Shown here: piece by piece, positions 1 to 6,626 of the stretch
Layout: each line of letters begins with the position of its first letter
How positions within the stretch are numbered: the stretch's first letter is position 1
From: Lachnospiraceae bacterium UBA3287
GTDB lineage: Bacteria; Bacillota; Clostridia; Lachnospirales; Lachnospiraceae
Direction: 5' to 3'
DNA: 11,076 nucleotides
Assembly (NCBI GenBank): GCA_002362155.1
Contig: DETN01000186.1
Location: forward strand, 1-11,076
Made by a program: the position numbers and the translations under genes
The notes under the pieces: generated by a model
The model's database searches: none
Seen by the model: only the letters and a program-made list of their open reading frames with translations
Told to the model about the DNA's origin: nothing

Positions 1-2
1 CC

Positions 3-113
3 AGAGGCGTGCATAACAAAGGGACACGCGTCATACTGGATAACGGAAAGAGCGTCGCTGCAGGAAAAGTAAAGGCCCTGTCGTTCCCTGGAGCATGGGA
101 ACGCATCTCATAA
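3..113 (+). CDS. 3' end of an unidentified protein gene (partial)
   Basis: The frame starting at base 3 is open from the window edge to a TAA at 111-113 and gives about 36 residues with a normal mixed composition, including a VILDNGK stretch and the ending FPGAWERIS. It is followed by a second in-register TAA-like region and then by intergenic-looking sequence. The frame starting at base 1 is also open, to a TAA at 70-72, but its product looks less protein-like. I do not recognise the family from this tail, so no function is offered. The call rests only on open frame and composition, so it is weak. Confidence 0.4.
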   Translation, partial: RGVHNKGTRVILDNGKSVAAGKVKALSFPGAWERIS

Positions 114-236
114 TAAGAAAGGAGAAAGCGGGACAGCAGGTGCGCGGACTTTCGTGGAAAGAAAAAAGACCGCGTTCCTCCACGCCCATGCGGTGCAGCT
201 GCTCCTATGGACGTGGTATCCCGCGGATTATAATGA

Positions 237-635
237 ATGAATCTGATGTACAACCTGTTCCTGGCCCTGATCCTTTCGGCCGAGGCCCAGTTCATGAGCA
301 TGGGGGGAATTCAGTTTCCCGCCATTATCGGAGATATCCTGATCGCCTATGTCCTGGAGATGGTCATAGCCCTGGGACTGCCCTTCTCAAAGTGGGTCAT
401 GGCCCTGGGAGAAAAGTATGCAGAGCCCGGGAGCCTTAAATACCGCTGCCTTATGACCACAGGGACCGCCGTCCCCTTTGCCTTTGCCATGTGCTTTGGC
501 ATGAGCCTGATCGGGTCCGTCCTGATCGCGCATCTGCCTCTTTCCGTATGGTTTTCTTCTTTCCTGGGCATGCTTCCGGTCTTTATTGTCCTGGGGTGGG
601 TCCTTTCCTTCTTCTGCGTGCCCTTCTTTATGTAA
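237..635 (+). CDS. Small multi-pass membrane protein, DUF2798-like; probably 5'-truncated by a frameshift
   Basis: 132 residues, mostly hydrophobic, with likely membrane segments near residues 1-14, 28-48, 74-96 and 108-129. The layout of a YN motif at the end of the first helix, a helix leading to a conserved PFSK-type turn (residues 49-52), and two further helices resembles small DUF2798-type membrane proteins of Firmicutes; this is recognition by pattern, not a search result. The ATG at 237 is immediately preceded by an in-frame TGA (234-236) and has no ribosome binding site, and the protein begins in the middle of what should be the first helix. The neighbouring frame upstream (from about GTG 154 to TGA 238-240) encodes a KKTAFLHAHAVQLLL stretch that could be the missing N-terminus, with the two frames overlapping at ATGA. 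Either this is a frameshifted gene or translation is coupled from a tiny upstream ORF. The function is unknown. The gene is followed by a strong terminator, so it stands alone or ends an operon. Confidence 0.6.
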   Translation: MNLMYNLFLALILSAEAQFMSMGGIQFPAIIGDILIAYVLEMVIALGLPFSKWVMALGEKYAEPGSLKYRCLMTTGTAVPFAFAMCFGMSLIGSVLIAHLPLSVWFSSFLGMLPVFIVLGWVLSFFCVPFFM

Positions 636-690
636 GGGACCGCTGGCATCAGATCCTGGATTACGATTACAAACAGGCTTAAAAGAAGGG

Positions 691-725
691 AGGTCCTTCC
701 GGCATCCGGCCGGGAGGACCTTTTT
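691..725 (+). terminator. Rho-independent terminator after the small membrane protein gene
   Basis: A 12-bp stem, with arms beginning AGGTCCTTCCGG and closing CCGGGAGGACCT (one G-U type mismatch) around a 7-base loop, is followed at once by TTTTT at 721-725. It lies 56 bases after the stop codon of the upstream gene and separates it from the hydrolase operon. Confidence 0.85.
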
Positions 726-842
726 GTATCCGGTACTTCCCCTCTCTGATGCATCTTATCCCCCCAAAATGCATCCTGGCATCCGGCTTATTGCAGGAGC
801 GGGCCTCTTCTGTGAAAATGAAGTTACATTTACAGATTCATG

Positions 843-849
843 AGAGGTG
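843..849 (+). promoter_or_regulatory. Ribosome binding site that decides the hydrolase start
   Basis: AGAGGTG, within a near-perfect match to the anti-16S complement, lies 6 bases before ATG 856. A GTG at 847 in the same frame overlaps this site and so cannot be the start; the ATG at 862 is too far away. Confidence 0.75.
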
Positions 850-855
850 ATAAAA

Positions 856-2214
856 ATGGGAATGACAGCATTTGTTCTTTTACTTGCAGTGGAAATCCTT
901 CTGGCAGTCAGGACCTGCCGGAGGAAAACACAGAAAAGGATATGGAGGCGGGAGCGGCTGGCGGGAAGGGCCCTCCAGGCGGGGATTGTTATCCTTCATA
1001 TCCTTCTTTCGGCCGGGCAGAAATGGCGCTTTATACCGGTCCTGGCCTTTCTGCTGCTTCTTCTTTCGGCTGCTGCGATTTCGGCGCTTTTGGGAAAAAA
1101 TAAGGAGGACGGAATAAAGAAGCCTTTTTCCGCTCTTCTTTCAGGCCTTTTCTCCTGCCTGCTCCTTGGCCTTTTCCTGATTCCGGCCTTTGTCTTTACC
1201 GGCTACAGCGGACTTCCGGTCTCCGGCTCCCACCCCGTGGCAAGAGCCGATGCCATCCTGACGGACAGTTCCAGGCAGGATCCCTTCGAGTCAGACGGCA
1301 GTTTCAGAGAGGTGCCGGTGCATTTCTACTATCCCGGAGACGGGGGAGAGGAGAAGTATCCCCTGGTGGTCTTTTCCCACGGGGCCTTCGGCTACTATGA
1401 AAGCAATACCTCCACATACATGGAACTGGCATCGAACGGCTATGTGGTGGCGGCTCTGGACCATCCCCATCATGCTTTCTTCACGGAGGATACTTCCGGC
1501 GGCACAGTCATCGTGGATACGGACTTTCTGAATACCGCCCTGAATCTGAACGCTTCAGAGATGAATGACGAGGAGGAGTATGTTCTTTACAGGGACTGGA
1601 TGGATCTTCGGACAGCCGATATGGGATGCGCGCTGGATGAGATCAGGGAGGCCGCTCTGTCCAGCTCCCTGAGCGGTGCCTGGTCTGTCTCCGAAAGTGA
1701 CAGGGCATCTCTCATGGCTGCCCTTGCCATGGCAGATCCTTCCCGGACCGGCCTTATGGGCCACTCCATGGGAGGCGCCACCAGTGTGGAACTGGGACGG
1801 CAGCGAAAGGATATCGCCGCCGTCATCGATATCGACGGGACCATGCTGGGCGAATATACCGGGACCGAAAACGGGAAATTCACAGTCCGAAAGGAGCCTT
1901 ATCCCCTCCCCATACTTGAATTTGTCAACTGGGACTCGTATAGTGAACTGCAGGAATATCCCGAAGAGGCAGAGGCCTATCCCAACACGGTACTGATGAA
2001 AAATGCAGGGGAAGGCTTTGTTACGACCATCCGGGATACAAAGCACATGGACTATACCGACCTTCCCCTTCTTTCCCCCACCCTTGGAAAAATGCTGGGA
2101 AGCGGCAGCCGGGGAACCGAGGAGACCATGACCATCGTGAATTCCCAGGTACTTTCCTTCTTCAACTGTTACCTGAAGGGAGAGGGCTCCTTTACGGCTG
2201 AAGAGATTTATTAG
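856..2214 (+). CDS. Membrane-anchored alpha/beta hydrolase, PAF-acetylhydrolase (isoform II)-like
   Basis: 452 residues. The N-terminal quarter is membrane-embedded, with hydrophobic segments near residues 4-18, 40-53, 59-79 and 91-114 and a very basic loop at 19-38. A hydrolase domain follows: a FSHGAFG oxyanion-type motif with His175, the nucleophile elbow GHSMGG with Ser304, Asp327 in the segment VIDIDG, and His397 in DTKHMD. The 23-residue gap between Ser304 and Asp327 matches that of the Ser-Asp pair of human plasma PAF-acetylhydrolase (Ser273/Asp296, from general knowledge), which supports the family call and suggests an intact catalytic triad. The domain probably faces the cell exterior and cleaves an ester of a lipid or small acyl compound; the substrate cannot be told from sequence. 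The start is ATG 856, chosen because of the well-placed AGAGGTG. It is first in a three-gene run, with the LytTR gene beginning 17 bases after its stop. Confidence 0.85.
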   Translation: MGMTAFVLLLAVEILLAVRTCRRKTQKRIWRRERLAGRALQAGIVILHILLSAGQKWRFIPVLAFLLLLLSAAAISALLGKNKEDGIKKPFSALLSGLFSCLLLGLFLIPAFVFTGYSGLPVSGSHPVARADAILTDSSRQDPFESDGSFREVPVHFYYPGDGGEEKYPLVVFSHGAFGYYESNTSTYMELASNGYVVAALDHPHHAFFTEDTSGGTVIVDTDFLNTALNLNASEMNDEEEYVLYRDWMDLRTADMGCALDEIREAALSSSLSGAWSVSESDRASLMAALAMADPSRTGLMGHSMGGATSVELGRQRKDIAAVIDIDGTMLGEYTGTENGKFTVRKEPYPLPILEFVNWDSYSELQEYPEEAEAYPNTVLMKNAGEGFVTTIRDTKHMDYTDLPLLSPTLGKMLGSGSRGTEETMTIVNSQVLSFFNCYLKGEGSFTAEEIY

Positions 2215-2231
2215 ACGGCAGAGGAAAGACA

Positions 2232-2672
2232 ATGGACGTACGGATCGAAAAGATCGGAGAAAAGGAGAAGGAACAGGTCCTGATACAGTGCCGGTCCGTC
2301 ACGGAGGAGGTGGAAGAGATCGCCGCCTTTGTAAAGTCCCGTCAGGGGAGCCTGACCGGCGTCCTGGAGGGGAGGCGTTTTGAGGTGGCGGTGTCCGACA
2401 TCTGCTACATAGAATCGGTGGACGGAAAGACCTTTCTCTACACAAAGGAAAAGGTCTATGAGACTTCCAGCCGCCTCTACGAGCTGGAGGAAAAGTTAAG
2501 GACAAGGCATTTCCTTCGAATCTCAAAATCCATGCTGATCAGTCTTTTGAAGATCCAGTCCATCCGGCCGGCCATGGGAGGACGCTTCACGGCCCTTCTG
2601 TATTCCGGCGAACAGATCATTATTTCCAGAAATTATGTGAAGGCCCTCAAGGCAGCTCTGAAGGGAGAATAA
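2232..2672 (+). CDS. LytTR-family DNA-binding transcriptional regulator
   Basis: 146 residues without a receiver domain. The C-terminal two thirds (about residues 45-143) are a LytTR domain: ICYIESVDGKTFLYT, then FLRISKSMLISLLKIQSI, then GGRFTALLYSGEQIIISRNYVKALK, the typical final strand and helix of this fold. The N-terminal 40 residues are charged and probably helical. LytTR domains bind pairs of short direct repeats in promoters. Such stand-alone LytTR proteins followed by a small membrane protein form LytTR regulatory systems (HdrRM and BrsRM of Streptococcus mutans are known cases), where the membrane partner holds the regulator inactive. Here the DUF3021 gene begins 4 bases after this stop, matching that arrangement. 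The ribosome binding site GAGGAAAG at 2221-2228 sits 7 bases (from GAGG) before ATG 2232. The target promoter is not visible; autoregulation of this operon is a reasonable guess. Confidence 0.92.
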   Translation: MDVRIEKIGEKEKEQVLIQCRSVTEEVEEIAAFVKSRQGSLTGVLEGRRFEVAVSDICYIESVDGKTFLYTKEKVYETSSRLYELEEKLRTRHFLRISKSMLISLLKIQSIRPAMGGRFTALLYSGEQIIISRNYVKALKAALKGE

Positions 2673-2676
2673 AGCG

Positions 2677-3129
2677 GTGGAATTCAAAAAGTTTCTTATA
2701 GAAAAACTGACCCTTTTCTTTATGCTGTCCACAATGATCACGGCGGCGGTCTATCTGATCGGCTCTGCCTATGACAGAGACGCTCTTTTCGGCTACGACG
2801 CCCTGCTCTCTCCCATGCGCTATGCGGCGCTTTGCATTCTGCCCACCTTTGTGACCTGGTCCAGACGGGAGCTTTCAATGCGGGAGCTGCTTTTCCGCAA
2901 GGCCCTGATGCTGGTCCTTGTGGAAGGAGTCATTCTCTATATGGCATTTACCAGTCCTGTCATCGATACGGGGAGGATGCAGGTGGTCCTGACCCTTATG
3001 GGAAGCGTTCTGGTCATCTTTCTTCTGGTCAATCTTTTCCTGTGGCTGCGGGACCTGGCGGAAGCGGGAAGGATGAATCAGGACCTGGAAAACTTCCGCA
3101 GGCTCCACGATGAGGAGAGTAGGGAGTGA
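2677..3129 (+). CDS. DUF3021 family membrane protein, likely partner of the LytTR regulator
   Basis: 150 residues with four predicted membrane helices near residues 11-29, 47-61, 72-92 and 100-125, a basic stretch between helices two and three (WSRRELSMRELLFRK), and a charged cytoplasmic tail from about 126 containing DLAEAGRMNQDLENFRRL, which may form a short coiled coil. Length, helix layout and position directly behind a LytTR gene are characteristic of DUF3021 proteins. By analogy with HdrM/BrsM it would bind and restrain the LytTR protein until a signal at the membrane releases it; that role is inferred. The start is GTG 2677, served by GGGAG in the last codons of the upstream gene (2663-2667); the 4-base gap implies translational coupling. 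It is the last gene of the hydrolase operon, and transcription probably ends at the hairpin 3205-3256. Confidence 0.85.
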   Translation: MEFKKFLIEKLTLFFMLSTMITAAVYLIGSAYDRDALFGYDALLSPMRYAALCILPTFVTWSRRELSMRELLFRKALMLVLVEGVILYMAFTSPVIDTGRMQVVLTLMGSVLVIFLLVNLFLWLRDLAEAGRMNQDLENFRRLHDEESRE

Positions 3130-3204
3130 GAAGGGGAAAAAGAAGCAGCAGGAAAGCCCGGACGACGGGGCCGGGCAGAAAAAGATAAAGTCAATAAAGG
3201 TATA

Positions 3205-3256
3205 AAGAATCCTCCTGCCCACGGCATCATGTGCCGGGGCAGGAGGATTCTTTTTT
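3205..3256 (+). terminator. Long hairpin terminator between convergent operons, probably bidirectional
   Basis: A perfect 16-bp stem (3205-3220 with 3237-3252) is extended by an inner 5-bp stem, CGGCA with TGCCG (3222-3226 and 3232-3236), after one unpaired A, leaving a 5-base loop. On the plus strand it runs into TTTTTT at 3251-3256, a strong terminator for the hydrolase-LytTR-DUF3021 operon. On the minus strand the tail is TTCTTTAT, weaker but usable for the ABC transporter operon, whose stop codon (3255-3257) overlaps the T-run. Confidence 0.88.
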
Positions 3257-4055
3257 AATAGCGGTCAATGAACTCCAGCACGATAACGGAGAGGACGCCG
3301 TAAAGAACGGCAAAGCCCAGAAGGAGGAGCCAGAGAAAACGCAGGTTTTCGGGGACCGCGTCCAGTTCCTCCGTGGCCAGCAGGGGGGCCATGGCGTTGA
3401 TGTCTGCGCTGACGCAGATGGCGTCGAGACCCCAGCGGCTGATGGTGGCCGCGGAAAACTTCTCCGCAGCCCCTTCCAGGGCGAAGATCTGTCCCGCCAT
3501 GACCAGCTGGATGATCAGGGCAAAGGGCATGACGGTCATGGCCGTATTCTCATTTGTGACAATGGAGGAAATGAGAAGGGCCAGGGCATCGGACCCCAGA
3601 AGGATCAGGAAGAAGGTGATAAAGAGCTCCAGGACGGGGGATGTAATGATGCCTTCTTTTATGAAGTGATTCCTGTTTACGAACCATACGATCAGGGTCA
3701 CGGGGATGGTCTCCGCAAAGCACAGGCAGGCTTCATAGAGCCAGTGGGCCGCCAGGTAGGAGCTCATGTGGAGGCCGGTCCGATGGTCGTGCTTTAAGAT
3801 GGCCCGCTCTCTGCAGATGGTCCGGATGGAATTGAAGAGGCCGATCCAGATGCAGGCGCAGACCAGGGTAAAGGCCCCGTTCTTGGTATCCCAGTAGGTC
3901 ACGAACATGTTCTCGCCGGTGACGGAGCAGATGATCAGGGTGATCAGAACGACGCTGATCAGGATCTTCCAGCCCTTGTCGTTGACAAAGGCGCGAAAGC
4001 ACCTTTCAAGGCAGATCCGGGTCTGTTTGAAGCGGGATGAATGCTTCTCTTCCAT
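3255..4055 (-). CDS. ABC-2 type transporter permease (ABCG-like), partner of the FHA-ABC ATPase
   Basis: 266 residues with about six membrane helices, near residues 30-45, 61-78, 102-126, 141-165, 172-190 and 240-261. The cytoplasmic loop after helix two reads RERAILKHDHRTGLHMSSYLAA, which is the characteristic E-R-A-x-x-x-x-E/D-x-x-x-G-L-x-x-S-S-Y segment of ABC2/ABCG half-transporter membrane domains. It would form the membrane channel energised by the upstream ATPase, whose stop codon lies 27 bases before this start. The start is ATG 4055, because AAAGGAGG at 4063-4070 lies 7 bases upstream; the in-frame ATG at 4073 overlaps that site and was rejected. The transported substrate is unknown. 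Homologous systems often have the ATPase and permease fused in one chain, whereas here they are separate. Confidence 0.88.
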   Translation of the reverse strand: MEEKHSSRFKQTRICLERCFRAFVNDKGWKILISVVLITLIICSVTGENMFVTYWDTKNGAFTLVCACIWIGLFNSIRTICRERAILKHDHRTGLHMSSYLAAHWLYEACLCFAETIPVTLIVWFVNRNHFIKEGIITSPVLELFITFFLILLGSDALALLISSIVTNENTAMTVMPFALIIQLVMAGQIFALEGAAEKFSAATISRWGLDAICVSADINAMAPLLATEELDAVPENLRFLWLLLLGFAVLYGVLSVIVLEFIDRY

Positions 4056-4082
4056 GGGAAATCCTCCTTTCATGGGTCATCT

Positions 4083-6017
4083 TCAGCTCTCCTTTGGGAG
4101 AGAGGCCTGTTTTTGCTGCAGCGCGGTGTATTTTTCCAGGAAATAGTCCGCCAGTCCTTCTCCGCCCTCCGCTTTGGAGTTGATCCTCTTTACGATGCGC
4201 TCCAGGGAGTCCACTTCAAAGAAGGAGAGGGCGTCCTTTACGCTTCCGTAGAAGAGGAGGTGTCCTACATTGTCGGCGGTCTTTCCCAGGACCAGGATCC
4301 TGGTGAAGAGGTCGGCGGCCCTGTCGGGACCGTGGGTGATGATCATGACCATCTTTCCCAGGTCCGCGATCTCCTTCAGGTTCTCCATCAGAAGACGGGA
4401 CATGGTGCCGTCCAGACCCGAATCGGGCTCGTCCAGAAAGAAGATGCCCGGGTCTCCCACCAGTTCAATGGCAATGGAGAGGCGCTTGAGCTGGCCCCCG
4501 CTGATGGAGGCGCAGAGGTTGTTCTTTTCTGCCTTAAGGCCCAGAAGAGACATGGCCCAGTCCACCTGCTGGACATATTCCTGCCGGGTGGAGGTGCCGG
4601 GCATCTTCATTTTTGCCTCGGCGTAGAGGGTATCATAGACGGTATCGTTAAGGCGGATCAGGTTCTGCTGGGGGACATAGCCGATCTCGTACTTGACCTT
4701 CTCATAGTCGCGGTAGACGTCCAGGCTTCCGTAGCTGATGTCGGCGTCCGCCCGGTCATAGCCCATGACGGACTTGATGAAGGTGGATTTGCCCGCGCCT
4801 GACCCGCCCAGGATGAGGACAAAGTCTCCGGGGACCACCTGGAGGCGGATATCCCTGAGCAGGGTCCTTTTCCGAAGGCCCTTTCTCACATTCCGCTCCC
4901 GGATCTCGATGTCAAGTCCCGCTCCATGAAAAGCGGCGTCGTGGCGGATGGCGGAGACGGGATGATCCTCCGGAGAGTTTTCTTTCCGGAGGTCGTCCGG
5001 AGTCTCTTTCTTTTCTGCCTCCCTTTTTTCCTCCCTTTCGTCTCCATTATTGCGGGCGGTATCCTCAGGAACTTCCCCGGGAACTTCTTCAGGGACTTTT
5101 TCCGCTGCTTCCGATGCAGCTTCTTCGGGAGGGAGAACAGCTTCCTGTACCTGCGCCTCCTGCATCTGTGCCTGCGCCTCCTGCACCTGTGGCTGCGCCT
5201 CCTGTACCTGTGTCTGCGCTTCCTGTACATTTACCTGTGCTTCCGGGAGAGAAGCTTTCTCTTCCGCGGCCTGCAGCGGGGGCGCTGCGGGGAGGGGAGG
5301 AGATGGCCTTTCCGGGCTTTCTTCAGGAGGAAGGATTCTTCCGGGGGCAGCCGGCTCTGCAGGGGCTTCCTTTCTGACCGTGCTCTTTCTGCTCTGCAGG
5401 GCAACGGGCCAGACGGATCCGATCCAGAGAGTGCCGGATAAGTATACGAAGAAGCTGTCTGCGATCTGGATGATGTCCAGGTGGTTCAGCAGGATTTTTT
5501 CAGCGGGGAGAATACCGTTTACCTTTACCGGAGCTCCTTCCTGCAGGACAAGGACGTGGCCCAGGTCCGTCTTTTTCAGAAAGGCGTGGGAGCCCTCCAT
5601 ACGGAAGTTGAAGAGACGGACCGCGTCTCCGGAGCAGGCAATGGATATTTCCGGAAGGGCCTGGGTCAGAGGCAGCTGGTTCCACTCCAGCACCCGGCCG
5701 CCGGTCTCTGCGTAGAACATCTTGAAGACGGTCCTCTCCTGAACGCCCTCTCCCGCCCGGTAGGCAATGATATCTCCGGGGTATAGACGGACGTCCCCGG
5801 TGACAGGCTGGCCGTTTCTGGTGGTCAGTTTTGCCAGATGGGCGTCTCTGTATCCCCAGCTTCCGTCCTTAAGCGGAGCCAGAGCGCCTAAAACGGTCCT
5901 TGGATTGGACCCTATGGTCTCTGCTTTCACCAGGGGATGGCGAAGGGCAAGCCCGTTCCTGTTAAAGGCAAAAAGCGTGGCAGAGGACAGGTTTTCCGTA
6001 TCGTTTCTGACTCCCAT
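4083..6017 (-). CDS. FHA domain-containing ABC transporter ATP-binding protein with repetitive linker
   Basis: 644 residues from ATG 6017, chosen for AAAGGAG at 6022-6028; an in-frame GTG at 6080 sits at the predicted transcription start and was rejected. Domain order: a degenerate FHA-like region at about 30-90 (ETIGSNPR, later RLYPGDIIAYR); a clearer FHA-type region at about 120-195 (SHAFLKK, VKVNG, LNHLDIIQIADSFFVY); a Pro/Ala/Glu/Gln-rich linker at about 205-365 with 7-residue QVQEAQ-type repeats; then an ABC ATPase from about 366. The ATPase keeps Walker A GGSGAGKST (404-412, Lys410), signature SISGGQ (504-509), Walker B ending FLDEP with Glu530, and H-loop His562, so it should be active. 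FHA domains bind phosphothreonine peptides, but the usual arginine of the GR motif is Ser in the first copy (IGS). Architecture recalls Mycobacterium Rv1747 (two FHA, ATPase, permease), except that the permease is a separate downstream gene. Role: energising an exporter, possibly gated by Ser/Thr kinase signalling (inference). Confidence 0.9.
   Translation of the reverse strand: MGVRNDTENLSSATLFAFNRNGLALRHPLVKAETIGSNPRTVLGALAPLKDGSWGYRDAHLAKLTTRNGQPVTGDVRLYPGDIIAYRAGEGVQERTVFKMFYAETGGRVLEWNQLPLTQALPEISIACSGDAVRLFNFRMEGSHAFLKKTDLGHVLVLQEGAPVKVNGILPAEKILLNHLDIIQIADSFFVYLSGTLWIGSVWPVALQSRKSTVRKEAPAEPAAPGRILPPEESPERPSPPLPAAPPLQAAEEKASLPEAQVNVQEAQTQVQEAQPQVQEAQAQMQEAQVQEAVLPPEEAASEAAEKVPEEVPGEVPEDTARNNGDEREEKREAEKKETPDDLRKENSPEDHPVSAIRHDAAFHGAGLDIEIRERNVRKGLRKRTLLRDIRLQVVPGDFVLILGGSGAGKSTFIKSVMGYDRADADISYGSLDVYRDYEKVKYEIGYVPQQNLIRLNDTVYDTLYAEAKMKMPGTSTRQEYVQQVDWAMSLLGLKAEKNNLCASISGGQLKRLSIAIELVGDPGIFFLDEPDSGLDGTMSRLLMENLKEIADLGKMVMIITHGPDRAADLFTRILVLGKTADNVGHLLFYGSVKDALSFFEVDSLERIVKRINSKAEGGEGLADYFLEKYTALQQKQASLPKES
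5151..5246 (-). repeat. 21-bp tandem repeat encoding the Gln-Glu-Ala linker of the FHA-ABC protein
   Basis: Four consecutive 21-base units begin at 5151, 5172, 5193 and 5214, each starting CTGCGCCTCCTG or a one- to two-base variant on the plus strand, with a partial fifth from 5235. On the coding (minus) strand they give seven-residue units of the type VQEAQxQ, residues about 258-289. The period of 21 keeps the frame, so copy number can change without breaking the gene. Confidence 0.88.
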
Positions 6018-6086
6018 AAGACTCCTTTCCCGGATCTGCCGATCGCTCAAAAAGGAAGCCGCGGCAGATGACGATGTCACATATTC

Positions 6087-6115
6087 AGTATATCAAATAT
6101 AGATATTCGTGTGAA
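6087..6115 (-). promoter_or_regulatory. Sigma-A type promoter of the FHA-ABC/permease operon
   Basis: On the minus strand TTCACA (6110-6115, five of six to the -35 consensus) is separated by exactly 17 bases from TATACT (6087-6092, five of six to the -10). Transcription would start near 6080, giving a leader of roughly 60 bases before ATG 6017. The surrounding sequence is markedly AT-richer than the flanking genes. Confidence 0.75.
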
Positions 6116-6133
6116 TGGAAATGAACCGGATCC

Positions 6134-6186
6134 GGAAAGGGAAGGCCAGGAGGAAAGGGAAGGCCAGGAGGAAAGGGCAGGCAGGG
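6134..6186. repeat. 18-bp tandem direct repeat downstream of the AraC fragment
   Basis: The unit GGAAAGGGAAGGCCAGGA occurs perfectly at 6134-6151 and 6152-6169 and a third, diverged copy begins at 6170. It lies in the intergenic space between the AraC-fragment terminator and the FHA-ABC promoter. No coding role is apparent; it may be a slippage product. Confidence 0.75.
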
Positions 6187-6190
6187 CAGG

Positions 6191-6217
6191 AAAAAGGACA
6201 GGCCCTGCGGCCTGTCC
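6191..6217 (-). terminator. Rho-independent terminator of the AraC-family fragment
   Basis: Read on the minus strand, a perfect 9-bp stem GGACAGGCC / GGCCTGTCC with a 4-base loop is followed by TTTTT (plus-strand A-run 6191-6195). It starts 12 bases after the stop codon at 6229-6231. Confidence 0.85.
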
Positions 6218-6228
6218 CCGGTATGGCC

Positions 6229-6600
6229 TCAGCGTACGGCGTTCCGGTACTGCTGGGGGGTGACGGATCTGTATTTTCTGAAGATCTGGGTAAAGCAGCT
6301 CTGGGAAGGATAGTTCAGGCAGACCGTGATCTCCGAGAGGGAGTAGTCCGTGTGGCGGAGGAGATAAGCAGCCTCCCGGAGCTTTTCCCGGTGAATGTAT
6401 TCCGGGATTCCCATGTGCATCTCTTCCTTAAAGCGGATGGAGAGGGAGCGGCCGCAGAGACCGCAGCGGCGGGAGAGCAGGTCCAGGGAGATGGTCTCAT
6501 GCAGATGGACAGAGATGCAGGAGAGGCATTTCTGAACGACCTGGGAGAGGGCGGTCCTCTCCGGCGGCAGCGCCTTCCCCGCCAGCGTGGCGGAGGGCAT
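6229..6600 (-). pseudogene. C-terminal fragment of an AraC-family transcriptional regulator
   Basis: The last 105 or so residues are a good AraC/XylS C-terminal DNA-binding domain: LSQVVQKCLSCISVHLHETISLDLL, then a first helix-turn-helix (SLSIRFKEEMHMGIPEYIHREKLREAAYLLRHTD in outline), then SLSEITVCLNYPSQSCFTQIFRKY and TPQQYR, all expected landmarks. The normal 150-200 residue ligand-binding N-terminal half is absent. The frame remains open up to 6774, but above about 6600 it encodes Phe/Ser-rich residues that look like the antisense of a Lys-rich stretch, not an AraC sensor domain. No ribosome binding site precedes the ATG at 6600 or the one at 6774. In the recognition helix region the usual GLS is replaced by GLCGRS, a mild oddity. 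I read this as a truncated remnant that still has its terminator. The alternative is a stand-alone small DNA-binding protein. The coordinates use the ATG at 6600 for convenience; the true 5' limit is unclear. Confidence 0.7.
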
Positions 6601-6603
6601 GCT

Positions 6604-6626
6604 GGAAATGGCCAACGGCCATTTCC
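6604..6626. repeat. Perfect 10-bp inverted repeat at the AraC fragment boundary
   Basis: Arms of 10 bases, beginning GGAAATGG at 6604 and ending CCATTTCC at 6626, flank the 3-base centre AAC. It lies exactly where AraC-like coding gives way to Lys-rich/Phe-rich sequence. There is no T-run on either side, so it is not a terminator. It could be a protein-binding site or a rearrangement scar. Confidence 0.65.

Noticed and set aside
3156..3176. A GCCCGG/CCGGGC hairpin considered as a minus-strand terminator
   Set aside because: The stem is only 6 bp and no continuous T-run follows on either strand; the much stronger hairpin at 3205-3256 already serves both operons.
5050..5715. A Cys/Ser/Ala-rich plus-strand ORF opposite the FHA-ABC gene
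   Set aside because: Its repeats are simply the reverse of the Gln-Glu-Ala linker repeats. The minus frame has all ABC motifs, a promoter and a ribosome binding site.
6018..6080. N-terminal extension of the FHA-ABC protein from GTG 6080
   Set aside because: The GTG falls at the predicted transcription start and has no ribosome binding site, whereas ATG 6017 has AAAGGAG just upstream.
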